Shown piece by piece: positions 1-10,789 of a stretch of DNA of 64,000 nucleotides. Source of the DNA: Halicephalobus mephisto (taxonomy: Eukaryota; Nematoda; Chromadorea; Rhabditida; Panagrolaimidae); contig SWDT01000078.1 of the NCBI GenBank assembly GCA_009193035.1, forward strand, positions 1-64,000, written 5' to 3'. The first letter of the stretch is position 1; each line of letters starts with the position of its first letter. The translations under genes and the position numbers were made by a program. A model generated the notes under the pieces. That model worked only from the letters and a program-made list of their open reading frames with translations, ran no database searches and had not been told where the DNA came from.

Positions 1-157
1 AAAAGACGAAGGTAGCTATTCCGTCGATGAAAATTCCATCATCCTCCACATTACTCGTATGCCTATCAGAAGGCGGCCACTCAAGAATCTACGCCTGAAA
101 GCCCTCGTGTCAAAGATTGTGCTTTCTTTAACTCCCCATTTTGTAATAATTTTTTAA
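1..157 (+). CDS. 3' end of an unknown protein-coding gene (partial)
   Basis: An open frame enters from the left edge (first whole codon at base 2) and ends at TAA 155-157, giving about 51 residues. The middle is rich in Arg, Lys and Leu (MPIRRRPLKNLRLKALVSK), and the last residues are hydrophobic (LTPHFVIIF). An AATAAA at 228-233 lies about 70 bp past the stop, where a nematode poly(A) signal is expected. Base composition here is less AT-rich than the flank, which also suggests coding sequence. I do not recognise the family and cannot say whether this is one exon or how long the gene is. It could be chance, because only one edge of the frame is visible. Confidence 0.35.
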   Translation, partial: KDEGSYSVDENSIILHITRMPIRRRPLKNLRLKALVSKIVLSLTPHFVIIF

Positions 158-469
158 AAAATTTCCCGGATCGATCTATGAAAACTTAGGGAATGTTGTG
201 TAAATGGATTCACTGCAATTTAAATTTAATAAAAGCCAAAGATTACTGTTCGTTTATCGTCTCATGATTATCTTCGGGATTAATTAGTTCAGGAACCTTC
301 TGGACGAACTTGCTTCATTTCGTTAGCGCATAAAAATTCAATTTTTTTCATTTTGAAGGTAATTTTATTTTCTTAAGCTTATGGTTCTATTCAATGCTTT
401 TGCAAAAAAATGAGAAAGCTTACTTGATTATTTCAATAATCAACAACAACACAAACAAAAATGACAACC

Positions 470-470
<1 letters not shown>

Positions 471-539
<69 letters not shown>
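471..539. repeat. (AAT)n trinucleotide microsatellite
   Basis: This is about 22 uninterrupted AAT units. It reads as poly-Asn on the + strand and poly-Ile on the - strand, so the open frames across it are trivial. Confidence 0.97.
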
Positions 540-565
540 GATGCTGGTTGTAAATATACGTATAC

Positions 566-970
566 TTGAAATTTTTTACTAAAAATAGTCCGATAACCAA
601 GAAATGCTCGTTATCCTTGCTAACTTCAGAAATCCTATGGCTTATGGATTCATATGATTTATTGAGCAATTGGTCCCCAAATTTACAGAATAGCTTGCTT
701 AAGATCTTCACTGTTACAACACCCTCTTCCTTTGCAGTAAATATCGTGAATAATGATACTCCAAAAATCCTCTATAAGGTTCAAGTCCGGAAGACCACTC
801 AAAAAGATTGATATTATTCTTGAGAAATCACTTGGAACTTGCACTAGGATGGATTTCGGTATTGTCTTGTTGGAATGTCAATTGACATTATTTATTTTCC
901 CTCAAAAACAGCAACAACTTCTTCTTGAGACAACGATAAAACCGTTTTCAAAATCAATAAACTTTTGATC
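566..970 (-). pseudogene. Tc1/mariner (Tc3-like) transposase remnant
   Basis: Read on the - strand in shifting frames, this keeps the hallmarks of the C-terminal half of a Tc1-family DDE transposase. There is LTFQQDN at about 861-881, matching the second catalytic Asp block FQQDNA. Then comes LPDLNLIEDFWSIII at about 752-797, matching the PDLNPIENxWG block, followed by a GRGCCNSEDLKQAIL stretch. After a frame change comes a C-terminal helix-like NKSYESISHRISEVSKDNE. Stops (for example after the AIL) and at least two frameshifts break it, so no functional protein can be made. No terminal inverted repeats were found with confidence around it. The N-terminal DNA-binding half is missing or decayed beyond recognition. 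It lies just downstream of the UDP-glycosyltransferase gene. Confidence 0.8.
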
Positions 971-1233
971 ATGGGGCATCTTACAATACTTTACAATAAA
1001 ATACAAAAACTCAAGTGTACGTATATTTATGCTCAAGAACTTATTTGAAAATCAAATATTCATCTTGTTTTTTACCAACATTGTGCTTTATTTTTATCTT
1101 TAAACATTACTATTGTTTAACATAAATCAAATATTTTAAGAAAATTTTTTTTATATCTAAGAGAATATAATTACAATTTTCTAATAATGGTTATAATGAC
1201 AGAAAAAATAAACTTGCAACTTTAAAAGTAAAA

Positions 1234-4200
1234 TTATTCATTTTTAACTTTTAAACTATTATGAAAATAGAAAATTTTGAACAATTTTGAAGTTATTTTG
1301 TGCAGAAAATAAAAAACAAATACAAAACTACCACAAATGAAAGTTATTACGTCGATATTATGGTATTCTATAAAATTTAAATCAATCCCGACGGGTTTCA
1401 TATTAGACAAATCCTTGAATTCCGCGACAAATTCTGTCCATTTTACAAGAGTTTCCTCCGCTGTGAACGGTCTCTTCATTACCATCCTGTGGAGGGATTT
1501 CACTGAATCCGTATAACTTGAATTCTCTAATACTGTTTTAATGGCCAAGTAGAGCGAATTTTCTGTTATTTTTCCTTTTTCCAATCTGTATCCGAAGCCG
1601 AGTTTTTCTGCAAGATGGGCGTTTCTTTTCTGATCTCCAAACAAAGGAATTAAAATCAAGGGTTTCGCAGAATAAACAGCTTCTTGAAGACTATTATAAC
1701 CTCCGTGAGTAATGAAAAGTTTCAGGTTTGGATGTCCTGAAAAATAAGTGTTAATTTTTATACAAAAATATTTTTTACACACAAAAAATGATTGTAATGT
1801 ACCAGATACATAAATTAAGCATCATGTTTAAGATCATTATTTCGATATACCGGTGTATAAAATGTAATATATCTGATGCATCAGAACTGCTTTAATGTAT
1901 CCATACATCACATACCATGTACTTTTTGGTGTGTGTAACACATTATTCATAAAGTAAACAAACATAAAACTTACTTAATAAAGTGCTCTGAGGAAACCAC
2001 TTGGAAATGAAAATATTTTTTGAAGCGATGTCATGTAGATCGTTTCCTTCGTATCTGACGAAGAACTGAACATTCGGAAATCTCCCAAAAGCCCTTATTA
2101 ATGCCTGCTTCCACTCATTTGGCATCTGAGTAGACTTGATCACTGTCCCAAGTGAGAATATTACGGAAATAGAGCTAGTATCAACGGCTGATTGTAAGGG
2201 CTATAATCAATTGTTAAACTAATCAGAATATCACAAATACCGAAATGATTTACATATTCTAGGATTTCTAAGATACTCTTCTATAACAAGCCCATCTTAC
2301 AGTAAACTTATCTGTAGCGATAATATAACAATTTTAATTATTAATTTTCTGAACCGATGTTTCGTGTCACAAAAGTTGGCAGTCAAAATTTTAAATTGAA
2401 GTTTGGTATTTTCGCATTAAAATATGATTCACAAATCATATCTTAATTAAAGAAATCTAGATATTTAATTTCATTAACTTGAATGATACAATATTCTACA
2501 GTAGAGAAAATTCATAAGTGTGTCTTAACATGAAAAGTCAGGATTTAAATTTCGAACTCTGACCTCCAACTTTTAGAATACAAAGCGTAAATTAATCTTT
2601 TGACTATTTTTACACACAAAAAGTAGTAATTTATGAATAACATAAATATAACAAACATGTGACATTTCGTTACAAAAGGTCCTGTAACCTTTGATATTGA
2701 ACGTAACATTCATCAAATGCTGCGATTTGTTATAAATAAATGTATTAAGATTTTCGTTACGAATGCTAGATATTCATGAAAATCGTCATAGTTGTGTTAC
2801 GATTTTCGTAACGTTAGTGTTAGGATAGAAACAGGAAGAATATCACTAATCTTCACTCAACAATAAGGCACAGACAATGATTATATATCTTATATAAAAG
2901 ACAACTGAGGATCCCATTTATGTCCCATAATATTCTACAGTCTCTGGTATTCAGACTAACTCTTCAGGTGCTCTTTTTCTAGTGTAGTTTCCGTTCTAGC
3001 AGTTAATTTCTACTCGCGCTTAAAAATGAGTGACTTTATTATAATATTCGTAATTTTGATGACGAAAACTGATTTCACGATCCATACCATAAAGAAATAT
3101 CAATTTTCCTCTATTCAATATTAACAAAATCTTTCGTTAAAAATACTTAAACATTTTTTTCTTCATTTTGAATGTGATAAAAATTAAATTTAAAATATTT
3201 TAAATTATTTTTTCTATATTAAATCAAATCTAATAACGTTTAAATTATTTAGAAAATAATATCATTTTAGTATAATGTAAAAATAAGCTATTCAGGCAAT
3301 TCTGAATCAAAATTGTGTAAATACTGTTGAATAAGACTAAATTTAAATTTAAATTTTTAAAGTAGAAAACTTACTTCTTGAAGTTTTCCCTGATTTTCTT
3401 CCAACATCCCCAGTCCGCCAATGTAGATAATCTTGCTAAATAAAGGTTGAGGGAAGTCATATAACTCATGAGAATTGACCATGATCAGAGGACATTCCTT
3501 GGCCAAGTCCCTCAGATCAGGAAAATCTTTTCTGATATACTTTTTAAACAATGCAGTTTCCTTATTGATGATCATCATTGGGGTGAGTATTGGAAGAATG
3601 ATTCTAGCAATAAAGTTGACTAATCTCTGACTGAACGTCATCCTGTCTCCAGAATTCGCCATCACCACCGGAACATAGCTCGAGGGCGACGGAAGACCAA
3701 TGTCGTAAGCTATCATATCGTGGAGTTTGCCACTGTTTAACCAAATCCAAGAAGGAATCTCCGCATCATGGATGAGTCCGACAGTACAGTAATCGTAAGG
3801 ATGAGCGAAAGCAAGATCGAATTTTTGTAATTTTAGTTCTTTTCTAAATTGAGTGTTTTTGATTAATTTCTTACAGGACGAAGTGAAGACTTCTAAGAAT
3901 TCCTGATAGGCATCTCTATAAGACAGAGAAAGCAGTGGGGAATCGACGAAGAATGTGGGTTCTCGGTGGTCGAAGTCAGCAAGAGCAACTATATCCATTA
4001 CTAAAATAAATTAATCAGAAAATCTTTGTTTTTAATTATTATTTCGATAATTATTCTATTATCAAATTCAAAAATAGAAGTTGTTACAAAATTATTCCGA
4101 CATGAAACTTTTATAAACTTCCAGGATGTTAATATTAGATAATTCCGAAAGTTCTCTTGGAATTCTGAAAGGTTCCAAAATCTTTTACAAAGTTTATTAA

Positions 4201-5179
4201 TATTTCAAAATATTCTATTGAATTTTAAGATTCTGAAAATTATCCTCAGGTAATTTCGTAATGACGTTTATTTTAATTTTTGTAACACTGTAATTTTCCA
4301 AATTTTATGCTTCGTATTATTCAGCTGACGGTCAGAGTTGGAAATTGAAATTTCGGTTTCTTGCATTAAGAAATTGTAGATTTTCTGTCATTCAAGAAGT
4401 TGTACACTATCTTACCTAAGTTGGTAGAACTTAATACATGAATTTCTCGAAATAAAAAAATTGTATTCTGTCTTAACGTGAAAATTCGAAATTTCAACTT
4501 CCAACTTTGATCGTGAATTTTAATACAGTAGAACTTGGATATAGGATATCTCCACTATAACATATCTCTTGTTATAGCATACGGTGTGAGTTTGGTTAGT
4601 TTGCTTTTAAATTTATCCCTGCTATAATATATCCTTTCTTATAACATACGTTTACCCGGTCCCAAGAGGGTATCTTATATCCAAGTTCTACTGCAATACA
4701 AAACACCAAATCTTTTTTACGAAGATCCTTTTGTCAGAAAAATAAGTCCATCTTGAATATATAATCAGAAAGTTACTTTTGATACTGTATATGCTGAAAT
4801 TATTCCTGGAAGAATTACTTGGTAAAAATTTATTTAAAAAAAGCAAGTCTAAAACAGAAAATTTTCAAATTCATATTTAACTTTATAATTACCCTAAAGA
4901 CCTTTCTGCTTACCTGTAATCAAACTTTCGTTGAAGCTTACTTTGACATTACTGTATTCCAATGACCGTATCCTGTACAACACGACTTCATGTCCAGCTC
5001 TCGCCAGGGTTTCTGCTGTCCTTTTACTGAATATTACCTAAATTTATTTTTTATAAAATTCTTACTGTAGAATTTAAACCTACTTGACTGGCACTGATAT
5101 CTGCTGTAAAAATGGCGATTTTGTATCCATTACAGTATGATATTGAAATCAGAACCAATAGAAATATAATTCTATACAT
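1234..5179 (-). CDS. UDP-glycosyltransferase (UGT), five exons
   Basis: This enzyme transfers a sugar from a UDP-sugar to small lipophilic molecules (detoxification) and is anchored in the ER. Exons on the - strand are 5179-5084, 5037-4914, 4000-3375, 2200-1975 and 1736-1234, and the phases agree throughout, giving 524 aa, the usual UGT length. Residues 1-18 are a signal peptide (MYRIIFLLVLISISYCNG). Exon 2 holds the SQVIFSKRTAETLARAGHEV block typical of nematode UGTs. Exon 4 starts the donor-binding domain (VIFSLGTVIKS...ISKWFPQSTLL). Exon 5 holds the UDP-sugar signature FITHGGYNSLQEA and GDQKRNA, at about residues 365-400. A hydrophobic anchor (VITFICGSFVFVFYFL, about 487-503) precedes a Lys-rich cytosolic tail. 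Introns 2 to 4 carry several small inverted-repeat elements. GATA sites lie just upstream, consistent with intestinal expression. The subfamily and substrate cannot be told from the sequence. Confidence 0.95.
1779..1937. repeat. MITE family A, copy 1 (UGT intron 4)
   Basis: This is a palindromic AT-rich element bounded by ACACAAAAAA-like ends. Its core, CTGATGCATCAGAACTGC followed by TTAATGTATCCATACATC and ACATACCATGTAC, recurs at about 5558, 34074, 35093 and 63205-63770. It occupies most of the 238-bp intron between UGT exons 4 and 5. Confidence 0.75.
2365..2580. repeat. Foldback element in UGT intron 3
   Basis: The ends are degenerate inverted repeats (GGCAGTCAAAATTTTAAATT... against ...CTGACCTCCAACTTTTAG). 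The organisation and end sequence resemble the element at 4329-4513 in intron 2 of the same gene, so these look like two diverged copies of one foldback family. Confidence 0.45.
2615..2830. repeat. MITE family B, copy 1 (UGT intron 3)
   Basis: It begins TTTACACACAAAAAGT and contains repeated GTTACAAAA/GTAAC motifs (ACATTTCGTTACAAAAGGTC, CGTAACATTCATCAAATG, TTCGTTACGAATG). Related sequence lies at 35264-35445 and 36825-37000, where the ACACAAAAAATATAAC-type end is clearer. Confidence 0.5.
4329..4513. repeat. Foldback element in UGT intron 2
   Basis: The left end CGGTCAGAGTTGGAAATTGA pairs imperfectly with the right end (the reverse complement reads CGATCAAAGTTGGAAGTTGA). About 130 bp separates the arms. 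It resembles the element at 2365-2580. Confidence 0.55.
4526..4693. mobile_element. pogo/Tigger-like MITE (UGT intron 2)
   Basis: The terminal inverted repeats begin CAGTAGAACTTGGATATA on both sides (4526 onward, and the complement of 4693 backward), with a TA before the left CAGT. The 168-bp element has no coding capacity. The CAGTxGAACyTsG start is the kind of end seen in pogo/Tigger elements of the Tc1/mariner superfamily. The base pair after the right end is CA rather than TA, so the target duplication is imperfect. Confidence 0.7.
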
Positions 5180-5248
5180 TGTAAAGAAAATCAAAAATAT
5201 CAGATGCACTTTTCAGTTATCTTCTTTCTTCTTTTCGTGGTTCAAATT

Positions 5249-5295
5249 CTTATCAGACTCATAATCCGATTGATTTTTGCCTTTGATAAGATAAA
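5249..5295 (-). promoter_or_regulatory. Cluster of GATA sites upstream of the UGT gene
   Basis: CTTATCAG at 5249-5256 and TGATAAGATAA at 5284-5294 give three WGATAR matches within 50 bp, 70-115 bp upstream of the UGT start codon. In nematodes such sites are bound by the intestinal ELT-2/ELT-7 factors, which drive many detoxification genes. The binding is inferred, not shown. Confidence 0.5.
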
Positions 5296-6589
5296 AAGAT
5301 GAAAATTTATGACCAAATTAAAATATCTTCATACTTTTTTATTTTTGTAAAAATTACGATATTTTTACTGGTAATTATTTGGGTAATTCAGTAATTTATT
5401 CATGAAATAAGCACAAAGAAAGGAGTTTAATCTATCTAAAGAACTTCTACAAGATCCGAGACATTATGTAGAGTCTAAACAAGACGTAAAAAATTGGTTA
5501 AAAGATATACACAAGACCTAATGTATTACTTAGAAGATCTAAACAGAAGTTAAAAGTACACATAAAAAATGGATACGTGGTATGTAATGTATGAATGCAC
5601 AAAACAGTCCGATATATCAGATTAATCAGAACGGTGATAACGTCATCGATCCAGAGAAACTGCTAGCAGTCTTAACAAAGATTTATCGATTGTGTTGTTT
5701 TTTTATTTTATAGCACGTTTGTAACGGTTTAACTACCCAAGTTTGAGATTTGTGTTCGGAATAAAATAAGGAAAAAACATTTCGAACAGCATTGTTCAGA
5801 AATTCTAAGTAGAATATAAGGCATTGCATAAAGAATCTACAAGACTCGAAGCATCACTCCATTCTATTATATAGAATTTAAAACATATTTCGAATGATCT
5901 GCACGGAATCCACAGATTGTTCAATCAACCAATGTCCAAAAAGTATTTTCAACGACTCCAAACAAAAGTTCATTTGCTTTCTGTACTAATCACTGTAGAG
6001 TAGTAAAGAGTTGATAATACAGTAAAAATCTCTAATCTTGGTCCTAACGTAAAGTAATTTTTCATTAAGAAAGAGATAATTTTCACTGGATTGGTGATCT
6101 TTGATGTTTTATGCTTATCTGAATAATTGGTTCTTATCAGAAATCCATCTCGAATAATGCACGTTAAATTGTGGACTTTGAACAACGTCCGCATCCATTA
6201 ACAGTTTAATTATAGAATGAGCATTATTGAAAACGTCCATTTTGACAACTTAAAAGTAAAAAAATCAATGTATTTTTAATGAATTTCAATATCATGATTT
6301 TAAAAAACCGAAAATCGTTACGAAATCACCCCGACACGAATGTTCAGAATGCTGGATTTTAGATATTCAATTCGATCTTCATTAGATTCTGAAATAATCC
6401 AGAAATTTAAATAAAATTCTAAAAACTTTGGAATTTTCAATGAAATTTTTAGAAAATTCCAGAATTTTCGATTTCAGATTATTTTGAAATTTTCAGTTTT
6501 AGAATCATTGAATTCTGAAAAGTTTTTATTTTTATGAAAATTACCATATATCTAACAGATATTTTTAAATTTACTTGATCGTTCTCTCA
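5296..6589. other. Intergenic region between UGT and the ARM-like gene
   Basis: There is no convincing gene here. A fragment of MITE family A lies at about 5558-5640 (ACACATAAAAAATGG, then TATGTAATGTATGAATGC). The rest is AT-rich sequence with no clear promoter. An open frame at 5970-6194 on the - strand has no recognisable content. Confidence 0.6.
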
Positions 6590-9114
6590 ATGTCCTCTAG
6601 CATTGCCTCAGGCAGAATGGTCCGTGGGATGAAGTTCAAGCTGATCACTGGACGGAAGCTTCCTCCGGCTCTCGAAGAAGCTTTCGAAATCCACATCCAG
6701 ATCCTCGTCTCCAGTAGCAGTGATCCTTACTGTAGGAAGCAATCTGCAGATTGGTTTCTGAATCCAGTGACGAATTACACACTGAATCCGAAGCAGACGA
6801 AAAAAGTCATTGATGCTTTGATTTCCGTTTTTGGAGATCCTCTAAGTCATTACAGTTTGATTTTTTCCGTCGCACGGATCCTCCAGATATTGATCCGGAA
6901 AATTAACTACAACAAGTACCCCAGGAACAACATCGGATGGCTCGTCAAAAAAGTAAGTAATAGAATTACAGTAATCTAAGAATAAATAAAAAATACTGTA
7001 AAAATAAACGGAAAGTTATCTCGACACGAATGTCCGGAATTCTTGATTTTAGATGGTTCGGTGAAATTTTGGAAGATCCTAGAAAATTTCAGAATTTTTA
7101 CTAAATTCGAAAAAATTAAACAAAATTTTGGAGAATATTTGAGAATTTCAAAATTTCGTGAAAATTTTCAGAATATTTCAGAATCCAATAAAAACTTAAA
7201 ACCAATATTTGAAACTCAAAATTCTGATAGATTCTAAAAATTCATGTTGAGACAATTTCGTAATAAAAGTTCTTTTCCGATTTTTATCATGGTATAACTT
7301 CACTTTTTGAATCCCAATAGCATACAGTATAGTCCGTAATTTTAGAACTATTGGCTGTAATTTGCTTCATAATACAGTAACAGAAAAGTACTGTATATTG
7401 TTAGACTCCTCATAGTAAGCTCTATAAGTCGAAGTATCAATGATAATTTTAGAACTTCTACTTTAGAATTTATGACTTCTGTAAGTTAAATTACAGTGTA
7501 GTCCATAACATCAAAACTATTGGCTGTAATTTGCTTCAGAATACAGTAACAGAGAAGTACTGTATATTGTTAGACTCCTCATAGTAAGCTCTATAAGTCG
7601 AAGTATCAATGATAATTTTAGAACTTCTGCTTTAGAATTTATGGCATCTGGAACAAATCATAACCAACAATTTCAAAATTATGATCATATTGTAGTTTCT
7701 CTTCCAGGGCATGATTGAGCACCTTGTCAGATTACTTAACGTGATCCCTTCCACAGATCCACTCCATGAATTTCTATTGAACATCTTTTCCGTCATCTGT
7801 GGATCGAACAGATTTGGCGTCGAGAGAGCAAGACACAACGGATTTTTGAATTTTCTCCTTTGTGAGTTTATTTCTACAATTACAGTAATTCAGAAACATA
7901 TCCAGATCAGATTCTTCATTGTCCCGAACACAAGGTACAAAAATACCTTTCAATTTTGGGGTTACTTATGTACCAAGAAGACACGTCCTTCGATGAGTTC
8001 ATCAAGGACAAACAGACGATGCCACAGGCAATTTCCCGAGTACTAGAATTAGAAAGCAATTGGACCACTAATATGAGTTTCATCATTTGTGACCGGTATA
8101 TCACTTCCAAGAATTCATATCGAGTAAGTTTCATTATTTGTCAAATTGGGATTTTTCAGAAAGCTCTAAAGTTTCCAGAATCCAGTTCAGGCTTCTGGAA
8201 ACTTTCAAAACTTAAGATTTTAGAAACTTTTAAAGCTTTTTAAAATCCCACATAACCTTCTAGAATCAAGTTCAGACTTCTGAAAACTTCAAAAATCCGA
8301 TTTTTTCATCACTTTTAGAATCCAGTTGAATCTTCTGACATTCTCTGGGATCTTGTTCAATTGTTAAAATACAATAAATTTCCGAAACTCCAAATCCTGA
8401 AGTTTCTAAAATGTTCCAAAAACATACATTGAAATAGTTCCCTTTCCTGATTTCTTAGTAATGGCATTAACTACAGTAATCTACAGATAACTTCTCTGGT
8501 CGACAATAGAGCCATAATTGAATCTTTTTTCGAACATTTAATTTCTCTTCCCGACAAGAACCACGTCCACAACGCCATTGAAATCCTTTCAAAAATCATC
8601 AAATTTGGAGATAACAAAATACCACAGAAACTTCTGGATTACGGAATCCTGAATTTCGTCCACCGAACATTGAAAAGATCAGAACTAACTACTGTAATCC
8701 TGATCATTGATGGATTACTTTTTTCGAATCCTACAATCTGTCGTGTTGCTGTCGAAAAACAAATCGGAATCGAAGAAGTTATTCAAATTTGCTATCATCC
8801 GAACAAGGACATAATGACGGTACATTATTTCAAAACTTTTTTGAATTAAATTTTTCTTTCAGTTCGGCGTCAGACTTATTACTGTAGCCTGTACTTACTT
8901 AGACAACCAAAAAATGACCGAATTTCTGACTCTCGGAGCCGGTCAAGCTTTGAAAGATGTTTTTCTCAAACTCCACTCTTCTGGAGACGAAATGCCCTCA
9001 GGCGTTTTTGACGTCATCTCCAAGTGCACACCCCTTAGAACAGCTTTGGAGAAAACAGGACTATCCCAATTGATCGAATCACGAATGACCTTACCTGACA
9101 AACTTAATAAATGA
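6590..9114 (+). CDS. Armadillo/importin-alpha-like helical repeat protein (divergent)
   Basis: Exons are 6590-6952, 7708-7861, 7906-8123, 8487-8819 and 8863-9114. Phases are consistent and give 439 aa. I chose the start at MSSSIASGRMVRG because an upstream in-frame Met adds only five residues. The protein is built from repeating amphipathic helices with Leu/Ile/Ala-rich faces (for example MIEHLVRLLNVIPSTDPLHE, NAIEILSKIIKFGDNKIPQK, TTVILIIDGLLFSNPTIC, FGVRLITVACTYLD). These resemble armadillo repeats of importin-alpha, in the order residue ~30 to ~420. The importin-beta-binding basic tail and the conserved Trp/Asn nuclear-localisation-signal array are not evident, so cargo binding cannot be claimed. 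If related to importin alpha it is a fast-evolving, possibly germline, paralogue. It could equally be another ARM/HEAT protein. Introns of 44 and 43 bp flank the middle exons. Confidence 0.8.
7322..7657. repeat. Direct tandem duplication (~170 bp) in intron 1 of the ARM-like gene
   Basis: Two nearly identical copies (7322-7488 and 7494-7657) share, for example, TTGTTAGACTCCTCATAGTA and AGCTCTATAAGTCGAAGTAT. The near identity in intron sequence points to a recent event. The second copy ends about 50 bp before exon 2. Confidence 0.9.
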
Positions 9115-9205
9115 CAAGTTTGTCACTTTCATCGCTCTTGAGACAATACTAACATACATGAAACCAGCACTAGTCAATAGCACTCATTATCGACATAATT
9201 ACCGG

Positions 9206-10711
9206 TTATTCCCTAGTCTCCTTGATTGGGGATAATTGATGAAAGACAGATTCCATTAAAGGTTCAAATTTGATTGGTGAAACAGATGAACTTTCGAAAG
9301 GATCCTTGAATCCAGTCACGTTGCTGAATTCATCGCCTTCTGTCCTCATGCTCGGTCCTTCTTCATTGAACGTAAGATCCACTCCTAGTCGAACTTCTTG
9401 GAGGTCAAACTTCGGTGTTGAAAATTTGTTTTCTCTTGGAGTTTTGATTTTGATTGGAGTGGAAGACACCTGGCCTTTGCACGGAAGATGATCTGCAAGA
9501 ATCGCCGCCAAATCGAAATCATTCGGAATAGATATGTCAGTCTGGACCTCGTGAGACACCATGACTCTGTTTCTGCTAACAGGAGAAGCACTGTATTCCA
9601 GATGACGAGCAGAGATCCTTCTGGATAAAGATATATTCGTGATCGGAGAAGGAGAAAAATTCAACGGTTTTGGTCCATTATTTACCATTTTCTAAAAAAA
9701 CCAAGTATAGTAAAACTTAAAAAATAAATTTACAATAATCTCAGGAGAGGGATCAATCAACGGCTGGCTCCAAAAGTCGTCTAATCTCTTCTGTATGGCG
9801 TAATCAATATCGGAATTTCTGAAGCAAGAGTATATTGGTTGTTAGAAAATTAAATCTTACGTAGGGGATTCGTAATGGAAGTTTTCATCAATAGTAGCGG
9901 GATTCACCCTTGCCTGTTGTTCAACTGACCATTGGAAACTAGATTGAGGTCGCTGAAAATCAACATATAAAAAATCATATATGAACATTTTTTAAAATTG
10001 TTCGATGCAAATTTCTAGAAACACAACCTAAAATTTTCGTTTCGTGATATTCCGCAATTAACAGCATATTATAAAAATTGTAAGCATTTTTACGAAATAG
10101 TTTAGACACGGATTTCTAAAGTTTTTAGAAAGTGGCCTAAAATTTCAGTTTTGAGTGTTTGTTTCGTAATCATTGTTTTAGAATTATACTTTTCTTAGAT
10201 CTAGGAACTTCTAGATCAGGATACATAAGGCATAAGACCCTCTATCCACCCTCCAAGATCAAGACTCATATATCAAAGTATTAATAAATACCTAAAAATC
10301 ACAACCTTCACCCATGTACCTAATCCGATTAACTTTCTTGACTATTATTATTAACAATTGAAATCCTCAGTAGTATTGATGGTAAGTTGACATTGTATTT
10401 TCCAAAATACTCCGAAGATTAATCAACTCACCGGCTTTGAAACAGGAGTTTTGAACATGTTTGGGCTTATCCCCAAACACGAATTACTTAGTAAACTTAG
10501 TTGAGATTCGAAAGGATTGGTGATGTCAGTCGTGTTCCTGATCGAAGACTGTGTTCTGAAAAAGTTACGATATATGAAGTACATTTTAGAAAGTAATTAT
10601 TTTAAAAAATAAAAATAAAACTTACCTATCGCCCAAATTTTGAGAACTATCACATGTTTGAAAACCACTGTCAGTAGACAAGTGATTGCATGACGTGAAT
10701 TCTTCGGACAT
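9206..10711 (-). CDS. spat-1: Bora family protein (SPAT-1), Aurora A/Polo kinase activator
   Basis: Bora, once phosphorylated by Cdk1, opens Polo-like kinase for activation by Aurora A at mitotic entry. In C. elegans SPAT-1 sets the cell-cycle timing of early blastomeres. Exons on the - strand are 10711-10626, 10555-10432, 9952-9861, 9818-9734 and 9691-9206, giving 290 aa. The conserved N-terminal block is complete: ITNPFESQ (about residues 40-47), ISPNMFKTPVSKP, FQWSVEQQARVNPATIDE (about 75-92), then KRLDDFWSQPLIDPSPEII. This matches the NPFE, FxWSIxxxAxxNPxxID and PSPW order of Bora. The C-terminal half is Ser/Thr-rich and disordered, with many SP/TP sites (SPSPI, STPIK, KTPRE, SVSPIKF, LSPIKE) that suit Cdk phosphorylation. 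It is divergent from taf-8, with starts about 490 bp apart. Intron 2 (9953-10431) carries an inverted repeat shared with taf-8. Confidence 0.9.
10022..10320. repeat. Inverted duplication, arm 1 (spat-1 intron)
   Basis: About 270-290 bp here is nearly the reverse complement of 12083-12362. Shared strings include CTTCTAGATCAGGATACATA, ATCTTGGAGGGTAGATAGAG (reverse), and TTAATAAATACCTAAAAATC. Identity looks like about 90-95% by eye. The arms lie in introns of two neighbouring, oppositely transcribed genes, so both arms are read in the same sense within each pre-mRNA. Confidence 0.9.
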
Positions 10712-10789
10712 CTCAAAATAAAACAAAATTAATAAGAAACAACGAATGAATCGACGACTATTGAGTTTCCAAAAATTTTAAAATTAAAA

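Noticed and set aside
394..711. Open frames rich in Asn (+) or Ile (-) over the AAT repeat
   Set aside because: They are produced by the microsatellite. The - strand frame's first part belongs to the transposase fossil.
5970..6194. 74-codon - strand frame upstream of the ARM-like gene
   Set aside because: No recognisable motif, splice context or signal. A weak resemblance of IISFLMKNYFTLG to a transposase block was too poor to claim.
9270..9591. Frames overlapping spat-1 exon 5 on both strands
   Set aside because: They are shadows of the spat-1 coding exon.
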